A DNA stretch of 64,000 bases, taken from positions 4,159,001 through 4,223,000 of the forward strand of contig NC_092673.1 of the NCBI RefSeq assembly GCF_964355755.1, given 5' to 3'. The notes below the pieces were generated by a model. The model ran no database searches, was not told where the DNA came from, and saw nothing but the letters and a program-made list of their open reading frames with translations. Position 1 is the first letter of the stretch. Every line of letters starts with the position of its first letter. Source of the stretch: Antedon mediterranea (lineage: Eukaryota; Echinodermata; Crinoidea; Comatulida; Antedonidae). Shown here in pieces: positions 14,301 to 24,604 of this stretch. The position numbers were made by a program, and so were the translations under genes.

Positions 14301-17300
14301 AGTTGTTATACCTTCACATGCACTTCATGAAAATCATTATTTTTTATTTTTTTTTTATTTTATGTCTTTAGGCAATGTGGCCAAGGATTACCAATAGTGA
14401 ATTAATCACTGTCCTATCAGATAGGTGGTAATCCCCCTGATACAGGGGCTATTGTGTGAACCAGTTCACCGGGGTAACCCCTACTCTTTTTCGAATAATG
14501 AACTGGGTTTCTTTAAAGTACACACAGGTTATAACTGTGTACACTGGACCTACGGTTTATAGTCCTTATCCGAGAAGACTTGTTCCACCACCAGAACTAG
14601 GAGCGAGTCGGCCTCGAACCCTTGCCGATGTTGCTGTTGGCTCTTTAGGTACGGTAAACGGCGCCCCTGCCTTAACCGCTCAGCCATATGACTCACTTCA
14701 TGAAAATCATTACACATCTTGTGCACATTCATTTCATTATCAATGTTTGCAAATTTTAATGCAAATGATAGGACATCAAAGTTTAGGCCCTGACACCCCC
14801 ACCTCCTATTTCAAAATCCTGGATCCAACACTGATTGTTTTTTTGGAAAAAAAGGGTTTTTTTCAGTATTGGGATCTGATTTAAACTTTTAAAATCCATG
14901 CAGTTTATAATGTTATTCTAAATATTTTAAAGTAATTGCTGATTATTTGCGTCGTTCAAAATCTGAACAAAACAAGAAAATTAAATTGTTACTGCGAATG
15001 CTACGAAGCGTGACTGAAATTACGATAGGAAAGATCTTTACAATATATTCTGTGTAAGTTTCATTAAGGTATGAGCTTATGCCATGGTGAGGGTGATTTT
15101 CTACTGGACTATTATTTATCTGGAAAGCAGCTAGTCTTAAACTCAGTTTGTTTTTTTTTTAGCTGAGAAGTACATCAGCAACTGTGCTTATGAAGCCCAA
15201 CAAGAAGATGAACTAAGCTTTGACATTGGAGCTGTCGTTGAAGTTGCCAAGAAGAGTTTGGATGGCTGGTGGCTTGTCAAGTAAGTCCTTATATTAAGCT
15301 GCTTTCACATTGCTCCCAGATTTGGTCGAAAAATATCATGGAAAATGACTACAATATTAAAATGCACAGTTATTAGAGCTTGACCCTCGCCTCTAATTTC
15401 TAGTAGTAGGCCTACTGGTCAGTCATGCATTAGGTCTACACGATTCACAAACACACACACGCATACCGTATTGTGCATTCCGTATGGTGCGAAGTAAAGA
15501 CTAGAATTGGATATACAGTAGTTACAAATACTCTCTTATGTTTTGTAGGTATCTGAATGAACAAGGTTGGGTACCGGCAGCTTACCTACAGGCCTACAAA
15601 GGGCCAGACCGCAGTGCTGTGAAGCCATCGTCAGCTACACAACTTATTGGTTCTATCATGGATATTGGCAAAATCAGTACATCTGAAACACAAGCTCAGC
15701 ATCTATTTGTGAAGGGACCACAAAGTTCTGGTGGTGAGTTGAGTTCTTGTAATTTTGTTTTATTTACGGCCCTCATTCAGAAACTGGCAACACAGTGTAA
15801 CGTCCATCATTGATTTTAATGTACAGTATATTCAATGTTTTAACGTGTACAAAACTATGTTTGATAAATATACCGTATATCCTTGGGTATAATCCCACCC
15901 CCACTTTATGTCTGATTTCACAAACAGACATATCCCCGGGTATAGTCCCAGTATTGACTTTTAGTCTGGATGTAGGCCTCTCTCTAGTCAGTTCAGATGA
16001 GTTTTTTCAAGAAATGCTTACCAATCATTTTTTTTCCTGAAGCAGGGTTTCCTCGGGTATAGTTCCACCCTCCAAAGTGGGCCCAATTTTATGTTCTAGG
16101 TGGGTGGGATTATACCAGAAGATACATGTTATTATACTTGCAACACTTTGTAAAGCTTATAGTGGAGTTCACATTGTGCATGGTAATGTATGTACATATA
16201 GGCCCAACAGCTTTACATACCATCTGAGAATAAAGTATCTTGCCTAAAGGATATAAAATCTTCTAAAAGCAAACACAACTAAACAATTATAATTATATTA
16301 AAAGAGTTTGAAAAAGTCTTTGGGGTATATTCAGTTTTTGCCAAGAGTTTTATTTACGTCACAAACTCTTAGCAAATAATCATTTATAGCATTTTAAAAA
16401 CTACAATGAACAAACCTCTTTGTGCAATTGTTTAGAATTACTTAAATCATTACATCTTTTTTGGAATAGGATTTCCAATGATGTATTAATGATTTTAGGG
16501 AAATTAGTTTAACTATTGTTATCTTTGTCTTGCCATGATTATAAACTTCAATTATATATCAGACAGTTTTTGAGAATATTTCCCAATTCTTTGAAATTTG
16601 TTGGTTGTACTTTCATTATTAAGGAAATCAACTCGTAAATGATTTATTGGCCTGTCAGTAATATTTATTACATATCAAAAGTCATTTACAATGCTCTTTG
16701 TTAAAAGATATGATTTATCTTATTGATATGAATCGGCCAATAGAAACACAGATATTCTAAACAAAACTTTAGTATTAATTTGAAGTAAACAAATGTATTT
16801 AATCTAGGTTTTATCTGAAGCATATTAGTCATGTTTAAAGTATGGTTTTTAGCTTACTTATATATTAATCATACAATTCAATTGAGTCTATTTTATTTCA
16901 TATTACAAATCTTTTAACATTATTAGTAGTTAAAATAATACATTGATATGATGATAAATTATTATTATTATTATTTGGTCAAATGTTATTCCCTACTATG
17001 ATGTAATTGTATTGTAATTTAGTGTGTTGTATAATTTTACATTGAGATTGCTATATGAAAGAATATATCATCATTTATTTCAACAATATTTTATGAGGGG
17101 GGTCCATCCAGCATCAGCCGATCATTAGGGACCCTCAAACAATACAAACAGTAAATACAAAATGAACTATAAAAACACAAAATTAACAAAGATATAAAAA
17201 ATTAATATATATAAATGTATATAAATATACAGTATGCCAACAATGAAAGAAGGATAAAAAGAAATAAAATTAGAGAGAGAGAAACAGGTATTCTTTCAAA

Positions 17301-20300
17301 AGAGATTTAAAGGAGGAGAAATTGTAAGAGTAACGAATGCTTAAAGGTAGAGAATTAAAGAAAGAAGGAGCATGCTTCATTAGAATATAACCAAAGCCAA
17401 GCCCGCCAATATGTAATACATTTATTTATAGTACTTGTACCTATAGTAGGTAGACCCAGTCCTTCGACAAATCAATCGTGTACACAGTAAAAAGATTCTC
17501 GTTTACCATATTTTAGGTTTTGACTTGTCATGATTTTCTAAAATAAGTAGTTTTTTGAAGAAGTTTATTTTAAATGTTATCGTTAAATTTTCTCTTAAAC
17601 CATATAGCAGAACTTGACCTTTATTGATATTTAAACCGAAATTTATTTTTACAATTACAATTGGGATAAGTAACAATAAATTCCGTAACAATAAAGCCTA
17701 CTGTAATCTCTTTTCAAATCAAAAGATTCTTATTAACATTCCTTGATAAACAAAAGCTGATTTATTTCCAATGACAATCAATCCCTTAAACCCAAAATGG
17801 GCAAAACCACTTAGTCACTAAAAAATCAAGCAAAAAAGTATTTTGTAAACACTATAATTTATGGACGCTTGGCCTAATATTCTGTTTATATTACGTTCTG
17901 ACATGTTGACCAATCATATTTGATTTACGTGGCTGCGGTGTACCTCAACAGGAACATTTAAGGAAATTCTGAAATGTAGATTTTGGAGACTGATTAGTAA
18001 TATTCATTTTTGTGTGATCTTTGCTGCTGCATGAATGTCATTGGTGAATTCAAACAGAGGTAAAAGTAAAATTTATTTCTTTAGCACTCTACTCTTAAAG
18101 TTATTAAAACGTACTTAAAAAATCATACTTAAATTATTGCATTTATGGACTATTCCATTTTGAATTGAGCATGTGATAACTATAATAGAAGGATGATTAA
18201 TATGATCAGTATTTTTTATGTTTTTTGAATAAGAAGATTTTTTTGTTCAATAATAAATTAGTAATGTAAACAAACTAATATGATTTAGGTCAATATTTAA
18301 GAAGCCATCCTACTTAAGTGCTCTTAAAAATGTCCCGTACTTAGATTGCATCAAGTTGTTAGAAGAAGGAAATACTTAGTATCCTATATTTCATAACAAA
18401 CACGGATATTGGGTCAAATCCTGCTTAGATTCACCATTTCATAAAGGTACAACTTAGTATTTAGTTAGTATTATTCCATCAGCAACGAATCAAGATCACT
18501 AATAAAAGAACGTATATAAAGAAGATTCACCTACAAAATGCCAGGGAAACAATATCTAGAGGTCAAAGAATGTTCTAAACAAAAGAAGAACCACACTGCT
18601 GAAAAGAAGCTTATCAGCATTAATAGACGTGAGACGGCATTGGAAAGGATGGAGTATGATAGAAGAAACAGCTTGACCAATCACAAAAGTATTGAGAACA
18701 AACTGACTAGCAGAAGTGAGGACAAACTGACTAGCAGAAGTGATTCCTTAATCAACATTGATTCTAATTTGATTGCTAGTGTGTTGAAAACAAAGTTTGG
18801 ATTTGTATTTGATGGACAAACTAAAGTATTAGAAAAACTTGCTGATGAAGTTGCGGTATTGGTTCAAAATCAGGTAGTGAAAGAGGCATCTGCCGCCAGA
18901 GATGACGAGATAACTGGACGTCTTGATGAAATTCAACAAAGTGTTGATAAGATTTCTCATTCGTTGATTCAGACAAAGAATTTCGCGATAAAAAATGGTT
19001 TAAGAATAGATGAAATAGAAGATAGTTTAGGTAAGACAATTTTTGGAAACCTATCAATCAGCATTAGAAAAAGCGAAAGAGAATTTATCAAAAGGCTGAT
19101 GTCCGGAATTTTTCAACAAAAGGTGGTTTGTTGATATAAAGTTTGCGGTACACCACGTGTAGTTTTGAAAAGAACTGTTGAGTTTCTCGACATTTCGATC
19201 AATATGCTTTGATCGAAAGTTGGTTTGTCATCTCTCTTTTTATCAAAGCTAAATTTCAACTTGTTTGTTCTTTCAGGAGTACAACTTGATAATAAGAATA
19301 AGCCAACACCACCAAGAAGATCCACTGTAAAGGTACTGTAGTTTTCAATGTACTTATTCCACTATCATTGTCCTCGCCATCTTGTTACTGTATTCTTCTT
19401 CAATGTCAGTATCTTCATCATCAAAATGAATTTATCTATTGTCACCACCTTTTTCATTCTCAACACCATTATCCTCTCCACAATGTCATCTTTGCCTTTA
19501 ACACAAAGAAAAACTTTACATTCTTCATCCCTCTGTATTCATCTGTCAAGTCCATAGCCAGTACAGTTGGTAAGGGGTCAACCTGACCGCTTTTTCACAG
19601 AGGCTTGAACAGAGATTGTTCCCTTATCTTGCGAAAACCAGACCGCTTTATTTCTTGTGGCTATATCACTATTATTTAGTAAACATTCTGTGAGTAATAA
19701 TCTTTTCTATTATTTATAACTATGCTGTTTTGTTCACTTTAAAGAGATCACTTAAAGGCCGCAAATCTGGTGCAATAAGGAAAGGTGGTCGCTCTCCAAT
19801 GGACTACTACACAATAGCAGACTATGACAATCATGTAGGAGATGGAATCAGCTTCAAGAAAGGCCAACATGTTGAGGTACGTATTTCACTACAGGTAGTG
19901 AATTATAATTAGTAGTTTGAAACTCCTAAATTCAAATGATTTATACACACTCTACACACAAAAATGAGTAATTATTAGGGTGTGTGGCACAGTGTGTTGG
20001 ACGTTGGACTATTGTGAGGTTGTGTGTTTAAATTCAACGCATGTCGCATTGCTTGTGTCCTTGGGGAAGGCACTTTACTTATATTTGCCTCTCTCCGCCC
20101 AGGTGTACAAATGGGTACGTTTACTTTGCACTGGTTAGTATCTGCATTATGTGATTACGTTTCCATTTGCGTTTGATCCAAAAATGACCAGGGTAATATG
20201 TAAAGCGTTAGAAGTTTCATAACATTAGGCCCTTTAATCAAGGATTTTATTATTATAATAATTATATGGTATTTATAATTACTGTATTCCATTTGCTGAC

Positions 20301-21618
20301 ATTATTTAACAGGATATGGTTTTTAGTGTCACAAAACGAGTAGGTTATAGTTCATTGGGATATTCATTTGTGGCTTGATATCCTGTTTAAAAGGAACTCA
20401 AAAGTTGTATGGTCTGCTCAGATAAACCAGACAACAATATTTCAAGTGTTAAAAATTAAATTAGCTAATCTTTTTGTGTTTATATATTTTTACTGGATGT
20501 GTAGCGTGTTGTTTTGTGGGGTCTATCAAAGCCGTATACATTATTATTATTTGAATTAGATTTTTCATGTATTGCATTTATTTATATTTTGTATCAACCT
20601 GGTTTTATAAAATAAATTCTAAGGTAAAGTGCCAATATGTTTCATTGTACTAGTATTTAATTATTCAAGTAAATTGGAAATTTTTTAATGAATAATGTAT
20701 TGCTTTTGGGTTCTTTAACTTTGTTGGTCTTTTGTAAAACTTTGTTATTGTTACGAAAGAATTTACCTTACTTAGCTTACCTATCCTCTTTGGGCCAGGT
20801 GTCCCATAAGGCTACAAGATGCTCTCTCCAGTCAGTTCTGTTTCTAGCTTTAACTCTAGCCTAATCTAACTCTTTCCTTCTCCACTGTGCGCCTTCAAGT
20901 TGTTTTGGGTCGACCCACACGACGCTTTCCTTCTGGCGATGAGAACACTCCAGTGGAAATCAGTGGTATTACTGATCTGGGCTTTCCTCTGTAAAGAAGA
21001 CTAATTTTTAAACAAAATATTTTCTTTTAGATTGTTGATAAATCACCCACTGGCTGGTGGCTTGTCAAAATCAACGGTGAGGAAGGATGGGTTCCGGCTA
21101 ACTTTATCGAAAAGAGACCTGCCAAAAACACTTCTACCGTTGGAGATTCGCCGTTGCTTAACAATAACACGGTGAGCTCGGAAAGCAAACCGAAAATGGG
21201 AGGACACGCATTTCAACCTTACAGTAAAGAAGTCATTCAACCAAAACCTGTGAAACCCACAGTTCCAGTGAGGCCTGTCCAACTTGGTGGGAAGAGTATA
21301 TCTGTCAACGAAACAACAAACCAGTTAGCAGAAGCTAGGTCAAAGTTGAAATCTATGGGGAAATCACCAGTGAAACAAAGTAACTTTGATTCCGCTGATG
21401 AATTAAACGAAGAAGTAAAAGAAGTATTCACGAAAAGACCGTCAGCCTCTAACGCGTATATAACTGTAAGCAAATTTGAGAAGGAGGATGTAGAAGGGAT
21501 AGGCTTTGAAGAAGGTGTGGAAGTGGAGGTGCTAGAAGAGCACGATAGTGGCTGGTGGTTGGTTCGTATTGGCCAAATAGAAGGCTGGGCCCCGTCAAGC
21601 TTTCTACAAAAGTTATAA
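2334..21618 (+). CDS. SH3PXD2: SH3 and PX domain-containing protein 2-like (Tks4/Tks5-type scaffold)
   Basis: Adaptor family that binds phosphoinositides through PX and organises podosomes and NADPH oxidase through SH3 domains. Exons: 2334-2336, 2489-2608, 6291-6371, 6564-6639, 9070-9146, 9787-9884, 10498-10520, 12384-12515, 12997-13098, 13540-13572, 15163-15280, 15549-15733, 19277-19332, 19745-19876, 21031-21618; all phases agree. From ATG 2537 (A at -3; MPRR start as in Tks4) the protein is 590 aa; the in-frame ATG 2334 adds 17. PX is about residues 5-130, with the YRRYSAF lipid-binding motif and a PPKEK end. SH3 domains are at about 154-208, 234-290, 370-426 and 535-590; each has the ALYDY-like strand, GWW and a G-W-x-P end. 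A KPTPPRR motif lies near 340. Four SH3s match Tks4, but the protein is far shorter than vertebrate Tks4/Tks5 because the SH3-3/SH3-4 linker is brief. p47phox/NOXO1 is unlikely given four SH3s. Confidence 0.92.
2631..2681 (+). repeat. Partial duplicate of SH3PXD2 coding exon
   Basis: A 51-base copy of 2546-2596 (coding for the start of the PX domain) lies 85 bases downstream, just inside the intron, with two mismatches. It lacks a usable splice donor, so it is probably not an exon. Confidence 0.85.
3165..3310. mobile_element. SINE-like repeat fragment
   Basis: Shares AGGTGGTAA and the ACCGGGGTAA-ACCCCTA block with the repeat at 14.4-14.7 kb, which has tRNA-like promoter boxes. Probably a truncated copy of the same family, in SH3PXD2 intron 2. 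Confidence 0.4.
3770..3934. mobile_element. MITE family A, copy 1
   Basis: Terminal inverted repeats of the CTATCAAACT / TTTGATAGTGTA type enclose the family core: GTGATGTGC, repeats of CAAATATGGTAGTGATATG, and CATATATGGGCATATCACA. No coding capacity. A right-end fragment of the same family lies at about 4270-4343. Confidence 0.7.
4762..4989. mobile_element. MITE family A, copy 2 (with internal tandem repeat)
   Basis: Ends ACTCTGTCTACACTA and TATAGACAGAGCTTAAG. The core contains four to five tandem units of about 21 bases (ATCACTACCATATTTAAGC), which makes this the longest copy. Confidence 0.75.
5960..6262 (+). mobile_element. tRNA-derived SINE, copy 1
   Basis: Shares with 19975-20270 the blocks CTTGTCGCATTGCTT, GGCAAGACACTTACGTTTGC, CCCAGGTGTACAAATGGGTA and the tail block CCAGGGTTATAATGTGAAGC. 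Ends about 30 bases before SH3PXD2 exon 6291-6371. The family is common in marine invertebrate genomes; that assignment is from memory. Confidence 0.6.
6646..6826. mobile_element. MITE family A, copy 3
   Basis: Ends TAAAGCTCTGTCTACACTA and TGTAGACATAGCTTAAG. It begins only about 5 bases inside the intron after the SH3PXD2 donor at 6640, so part of the donor context comes from the element. Confidence 0.8.
7605..7793. mobile_element. MITE family A, copy 4
   Basis: Left end CTAAGCTCTGTCTAC, the family core with repeated CATATCACTACC units, right end CTAGTTTGATAGTGTAG. Intronic in SH3PXD2. Confidence 0.7.
9989..10349. repeat. Tandem duplication, about 180-base unit
   Basis: Two direct copies (about 9989-10166 and 10173-10349) share AAGCTACTCC-AAGTAGTTAATCAG, CATCCTGAAGTACCCTCT and CCCAAGAATCTTTTCACAAG. 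The element is unknown; it lies in SH3PXD2 intron 6 after exon 9787-9884. Confidence 0.7.
10910..10918 (+). other. Candidate 9-nt phase-1 microexon of SH3PXD2
   Basis: A pyrimidine-rich tract and TTATTTTAG precede GTCGGACGT, which is followed by a perfect GTAAGT donor. Inclusion keeps frame and changes one Asp to Gly-Arg-Thr-Tyr in the PX/SH3-1 linker. The linker is a variable region in vertebrate Tks proteins. Splice signals alone support it. Confidence 0.35.
12572..12712. mobile_element. MITE family A, copy 5
   Basis: Left end TGTAAAGCTCTGTCTACAC, right end CTAGTTTGATAGTGTAGA. It begins about 57 bases after the SH3PXD2 donor at 12516. Confidence 0.75.
13820..14077. repeat. Tandem pair of a SINE-like sequence
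   Basis: Copies at about 13823-13910 and 13994-14077 share TTTAATGTCGGGTCAGTTGG, GCAAGCAGTAAGGCAG and GGTTCAAGGTTCTC. The GGTTCAAGG block resembles a Pol III B box, which suggests a degenerate tRNA-derived SINE. Confidence 0.45.
14400..14700 (-). mobile_element. tRNA-derived SINE on the minus strand
   Basis: Read on the minus strand, about 14690-14600 has a type-II-tRNA-like head: ATGGCTGAGCGGTTAAGGCA (A box), a variable arm, then GGTTCGAGGCC (B box). The body shares the CCGGGGTAACCCC block with 3.2 kb. The long open frame across it is not a gene. Confidence 0.55.
15870..16130. mobile_element. Short inverted-repeat element (MITE-like)
   Basis: Left GGGTATAATCCCACCC and right GGGTGGGATTATACC form terminal inverted repeats. 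Internal copies of CCCGGGTATAGTCCCA / CTCGGGTATAGTTCCACC repeat the motif. No coding capacity. Confidence 0.55.
18538..19030 (+). CDS. Alternative first coding exon of the SH3PXD2-like gene (PX-less isoform)
   Basis: ATG 18538 opens a 164-codon frame, preceded in frame by a stop 21 bases upstream. It ends at TTAG|GTAAGA (19030/19031) in phase 1. That is exactly the phase needed to join the exon at 19277 (G|GA GTA CAA), reading on through SH3-3 and SH3-4. The predicted isoform is about 422 aa and lacks PX, SH3-1 and SH3-2. The new N-terminus is basic (KQKK, RRNS), has a duplicated KLTSRS unit coded by a 24-base direct repeat, then a hydrophilic heptad-like stretch (about residues 75-160) likely to form a coiled coil. 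I recognise no family. Vertebrate Tks5 also makes PX-less short forms from internal promoters. If unspliced, the frame continues to a stop at 19137 inside a dispersed repeat, giving a 198-aa orphan, which I think less likely. Confidence 0.6.
19132..19215 (+). repeat. Dispersed repeat family D, copy 1
   Basis: GATATAAAGTTTGCGGTA, AACTGTTGAGTTTCTCGA and CGATCAATATGCT recur at 27308-27400 and, inverted, at 42471-42546. Unclassified. Confidence 0.6.
19975..20270 (+). mobile_element. tRNA-derived SINE, copy 2
   Basis: tRNA-like head (GTGGCACAGTGTGTTGGACG, then GTTTAAATTCAACG), the shared body (GGGGAAGGCACTTTACTTA, CCCAGGTGTACAAATGGGTA), and a TTATTATTATAATAAT tail. Intronic in SH3PXD2 between the two exons of SH3-3. 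Confidence 0.65.
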
Positions 21619-21697
21619 CCCTTCTCAACCCCATACTGGATATGCCAACATACAAACTTCACATACGCTATACAGTACTTCACCTTAATAATGTATA

Positions 21698-21703
21698 AAT
21701 AAA
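21698..21703 (+). terminator. Polyadenylation signal of the SH3PXD2-like gene
   Basis: AATAAA 80 bases after the TAA stop. It is the first canonical signal downstream. Confidence 0.55.
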
Positions 21704-24604
21704 AAGAATAGAAAAAAAAAACCTTAGTGATGACCAAGTATGACCAAAACGGACCAACTGTATACTGTAATGAGACAAATGATATCTCTATAAGATAATA
21801 CTATAATAGATTATTATAATTCCTGGCATAAAGTTTAGAAGAAAATAGCCAATGTAAAATTAGTATTCAAATTTAAACACAACATAATTATCAATATAGA
21901 TAGTACACCCAAGGCAACCTGACAACAGGACACTGAACTCGCCTTTGCCAAGATATGAATTAATAACAGTCCTTTGATCTTATGTCTGGCTGCAACAAAT
22001 ACCAACAGTACTGTACTATGTACATAATCCCTGCAGCGTCCGATGCCTGTTAAGGGGTGAGAGACTGATCGTGTCTCAGCCACAGATAAATCCTTTGATC
22101 TCCGGAGCTCATCATTCTGTTGTTTGGTTTCCTTGGTACTGTATACCTATATACTGTAGATTATAACTGATGCAAACATTTTTATTTGTACATGAAGAGA
22201 TAACCAAACATGGGCATTTTTTTACCAAGTTATATATTGCACTTAATGGGAACATACAATATCACAATCACTGAACTAGCCTGATTCATAGTACAGTATA
22301 TTGATATAAAGATCATTGTACAGTATCATGCAAGTCAAAAACATAGATGACCAATTATGGACATGTTGCTATTGTATATATATTGCAAGAACCTTTTTTT
22401 GATTTATGAGTTTAGGTAAAAAGATGTATATAAACATTTTTTGTTATTGATAATATTCTCATTATTGCCAAAATGTTATTTTTTATTTTTGTGCCTTTTA
22501 ACAGTCTATGCAAGTAATAAGCCTACTTTGTGGTTTAACAACAACATTCAGTCATGCGTAACATGACGGTGTAGACGCAATGGAAGTGAGTTGACCAATC
22601 ACAAGCAACAGCTTGGATGATCTGTTGCATCATGATTGGTCAAGTTAGAGACTTGAGTCCTTGTGTTGTATCCAAGTGGAAACCAAACTTAAGTAACCCG
22701 CATGAGTTCTAAGGAACTAAGAAATCTAGGAATATTTTTAGTTATTGTTTTATGATATACTAAACTACAGACATATTGAGGACCATGTAAAACTGTTTAA
22801 TACTTTTACATTTATTTATATATAGATTAACAATAATATTTTGCAAAGCCATATTTATAAATTTAATTTACTTAGATATTGTTATACAATTATTATTGCA
22901 CAAATGGGTAGTTGTTTTAAAAATCTTTATTTACATTCCTTTATAAATGCTGTATTTATTTAGTTTTTTTTAAAAATGTATTATTGCGTTGTTTACAATA
23001 AGTGGTACATTTATGTTATAGCCATATTCATATTTTGACAAATTGATTGATATTAACAAAATTGATAATAACAATAACAACATAAGAAAATATTATTTTA
23101 GTTATTTAGATAATGTCCAGGGATATGTTGATGTTCCAATGTTTATGGAATGCGGTGAGGGAATTTGTGTTTAATATAACAAACTTTGCAATTGTAGATT
23201 TATGTACAGTATTATTGAGAACCGAAATTTAAATTGTTTCCAGGAAAGAGTTTTCTGCGGTATTTAGCAATAAATTATATTTTTCATACCGACGTCAACA
23301 TGTATGAGTAAAGTTGTTGTAATCTTTGGTTTTGTTACGATTCTATCGACAGTAAATGTAGCTGGTATAGTGCCAGGGCCGTAGCCACCAGTAGCCTACC
23401 TGACCACTTTTTATGAACAGAAAGAGATTGTTTCATTTTCTTGCGAAAACCGAACCACTTTATTTCTTGTGGCTACTGATACCTAATTGTTACATAAATT
23501 TACCACAATGCTAAATAGCTCTATTGGTCTTGGAATGTGATGGGTGCCTTCGTTGAATTATTTTATAGACCGGAAGCAATACAGGTAATGTTTTTACATA
23601 AGTTTGTGATTCCCTATTTGTATAATAATAACCAACATGACAAAACTAATTAAATTCCCTGATAGCATGGAGTAACATTACATTTTTTTCCAATAAATGT
23701 GCTGCGTTTCCAAAGTTCAAATTTTAATATAAAATACTACTCTAATAATATTTTACCAGGGCTATTTATTAAAGATGTTTGTCTCCCAAAAACATGAAAA
23801 ATGAAGATTAATAAAATCTAGGCCATCTTGCAGTTTTAAAGTTATTCAATCCTGTTTAAAAAAAACCCAAAATAATAATTATTTTACTTATAAAAGAAAC
23901 GTTTAATTTTAAACAAAAACCATTGTCTGACAGAAAAGTTAGGTATTTTTTGTGTTAAATTACATTTTTTCTGGTTTTGGTCCAGTTTTTGGTTATTATT
24001 ACTATTATGTGATATTAAAAGGGAATATTAAAAAAAAATGTGTAGGGGGACCATATTATAATTATCTTTAATAATTATAATATTGCAGGTGGCCATCAGA
24101 GTATACATTAATTATTTATTGTTGCCATGGGGAAATCCAACGCTATTGACATGCGTAGTGCGATCCACACAAAAAGTAGACCTCTCAATTCCGTCGCCGT
24201 CGTGTACGTGTGTCGAATCAGCCAGGTGGTTAGATATAGGCCTAGGGCTAGCTAGCCTTCCTTGCCTACAATTATGAATAATTAGTTCAGCGAACAATTT
24301 TTTGCAAATATTGGCTGTTTAGCTATAATTACAAATGTTTTAGGGAGACGCCAAGCAAGTGTTTTAATCTATTTATGATAATAGTGTGAGTATTTATTGC
24401 CATTCATTTTTTAGGCTGGCCTTCAAGCCTTTTTTTAGCAGTAGCTAGGCCAGCAAGCTGAGCCCGGGCGGGGCTACACCCGCCTGACTCCCCCCCCCCC
24501 CCCTAGACTAGAGAGCCTAGCTAGGTAGGAGGATAGGCTTCCTTCTCCTTTACTAGCCTAGATGATATACTACTGAACTGTACTATGTCCTAGGACCTAG
24601 GCCT
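21704..24604. other. Intergenic region with MITE remnants
   Basis: No gene is supportable. About 22565-22693 is a family B MITE (ends in AAGTGGAAACCAAACTTAAG; core GTTGACCAATCACAAGC). About 23770-24055 is a family C element (TTAAAGATG-TTTGTCTCCC ... AGGGGGACCAT). 24492-24505 is a C homopolymer. Some of the distal part may belong to a long SH3PXD2 3' UTR. Confidence 0.5.

Noticed and set aside
14456-14884. 142-codon frame
   Set aside because: Runs through a minus-strand tRNA-derived SINE; no supporting splice sites in the SH3PXD2 frame.
18513-18520. TATATAAA as the TATA box of the alternative first exon
   Set aside because: It lies only 25 bases before the ATG, so the expected start site would fall after the start codon; a further upstream start is more likely.
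18538-19137. 198-codon frame as an independent intronless retrogene
   Set aside because: The end of the frame runs into a dispersed repeat, while an in-phase splice donor at 19031 fits the next SH3PXD2 exon; an alternative first exon explains it better.
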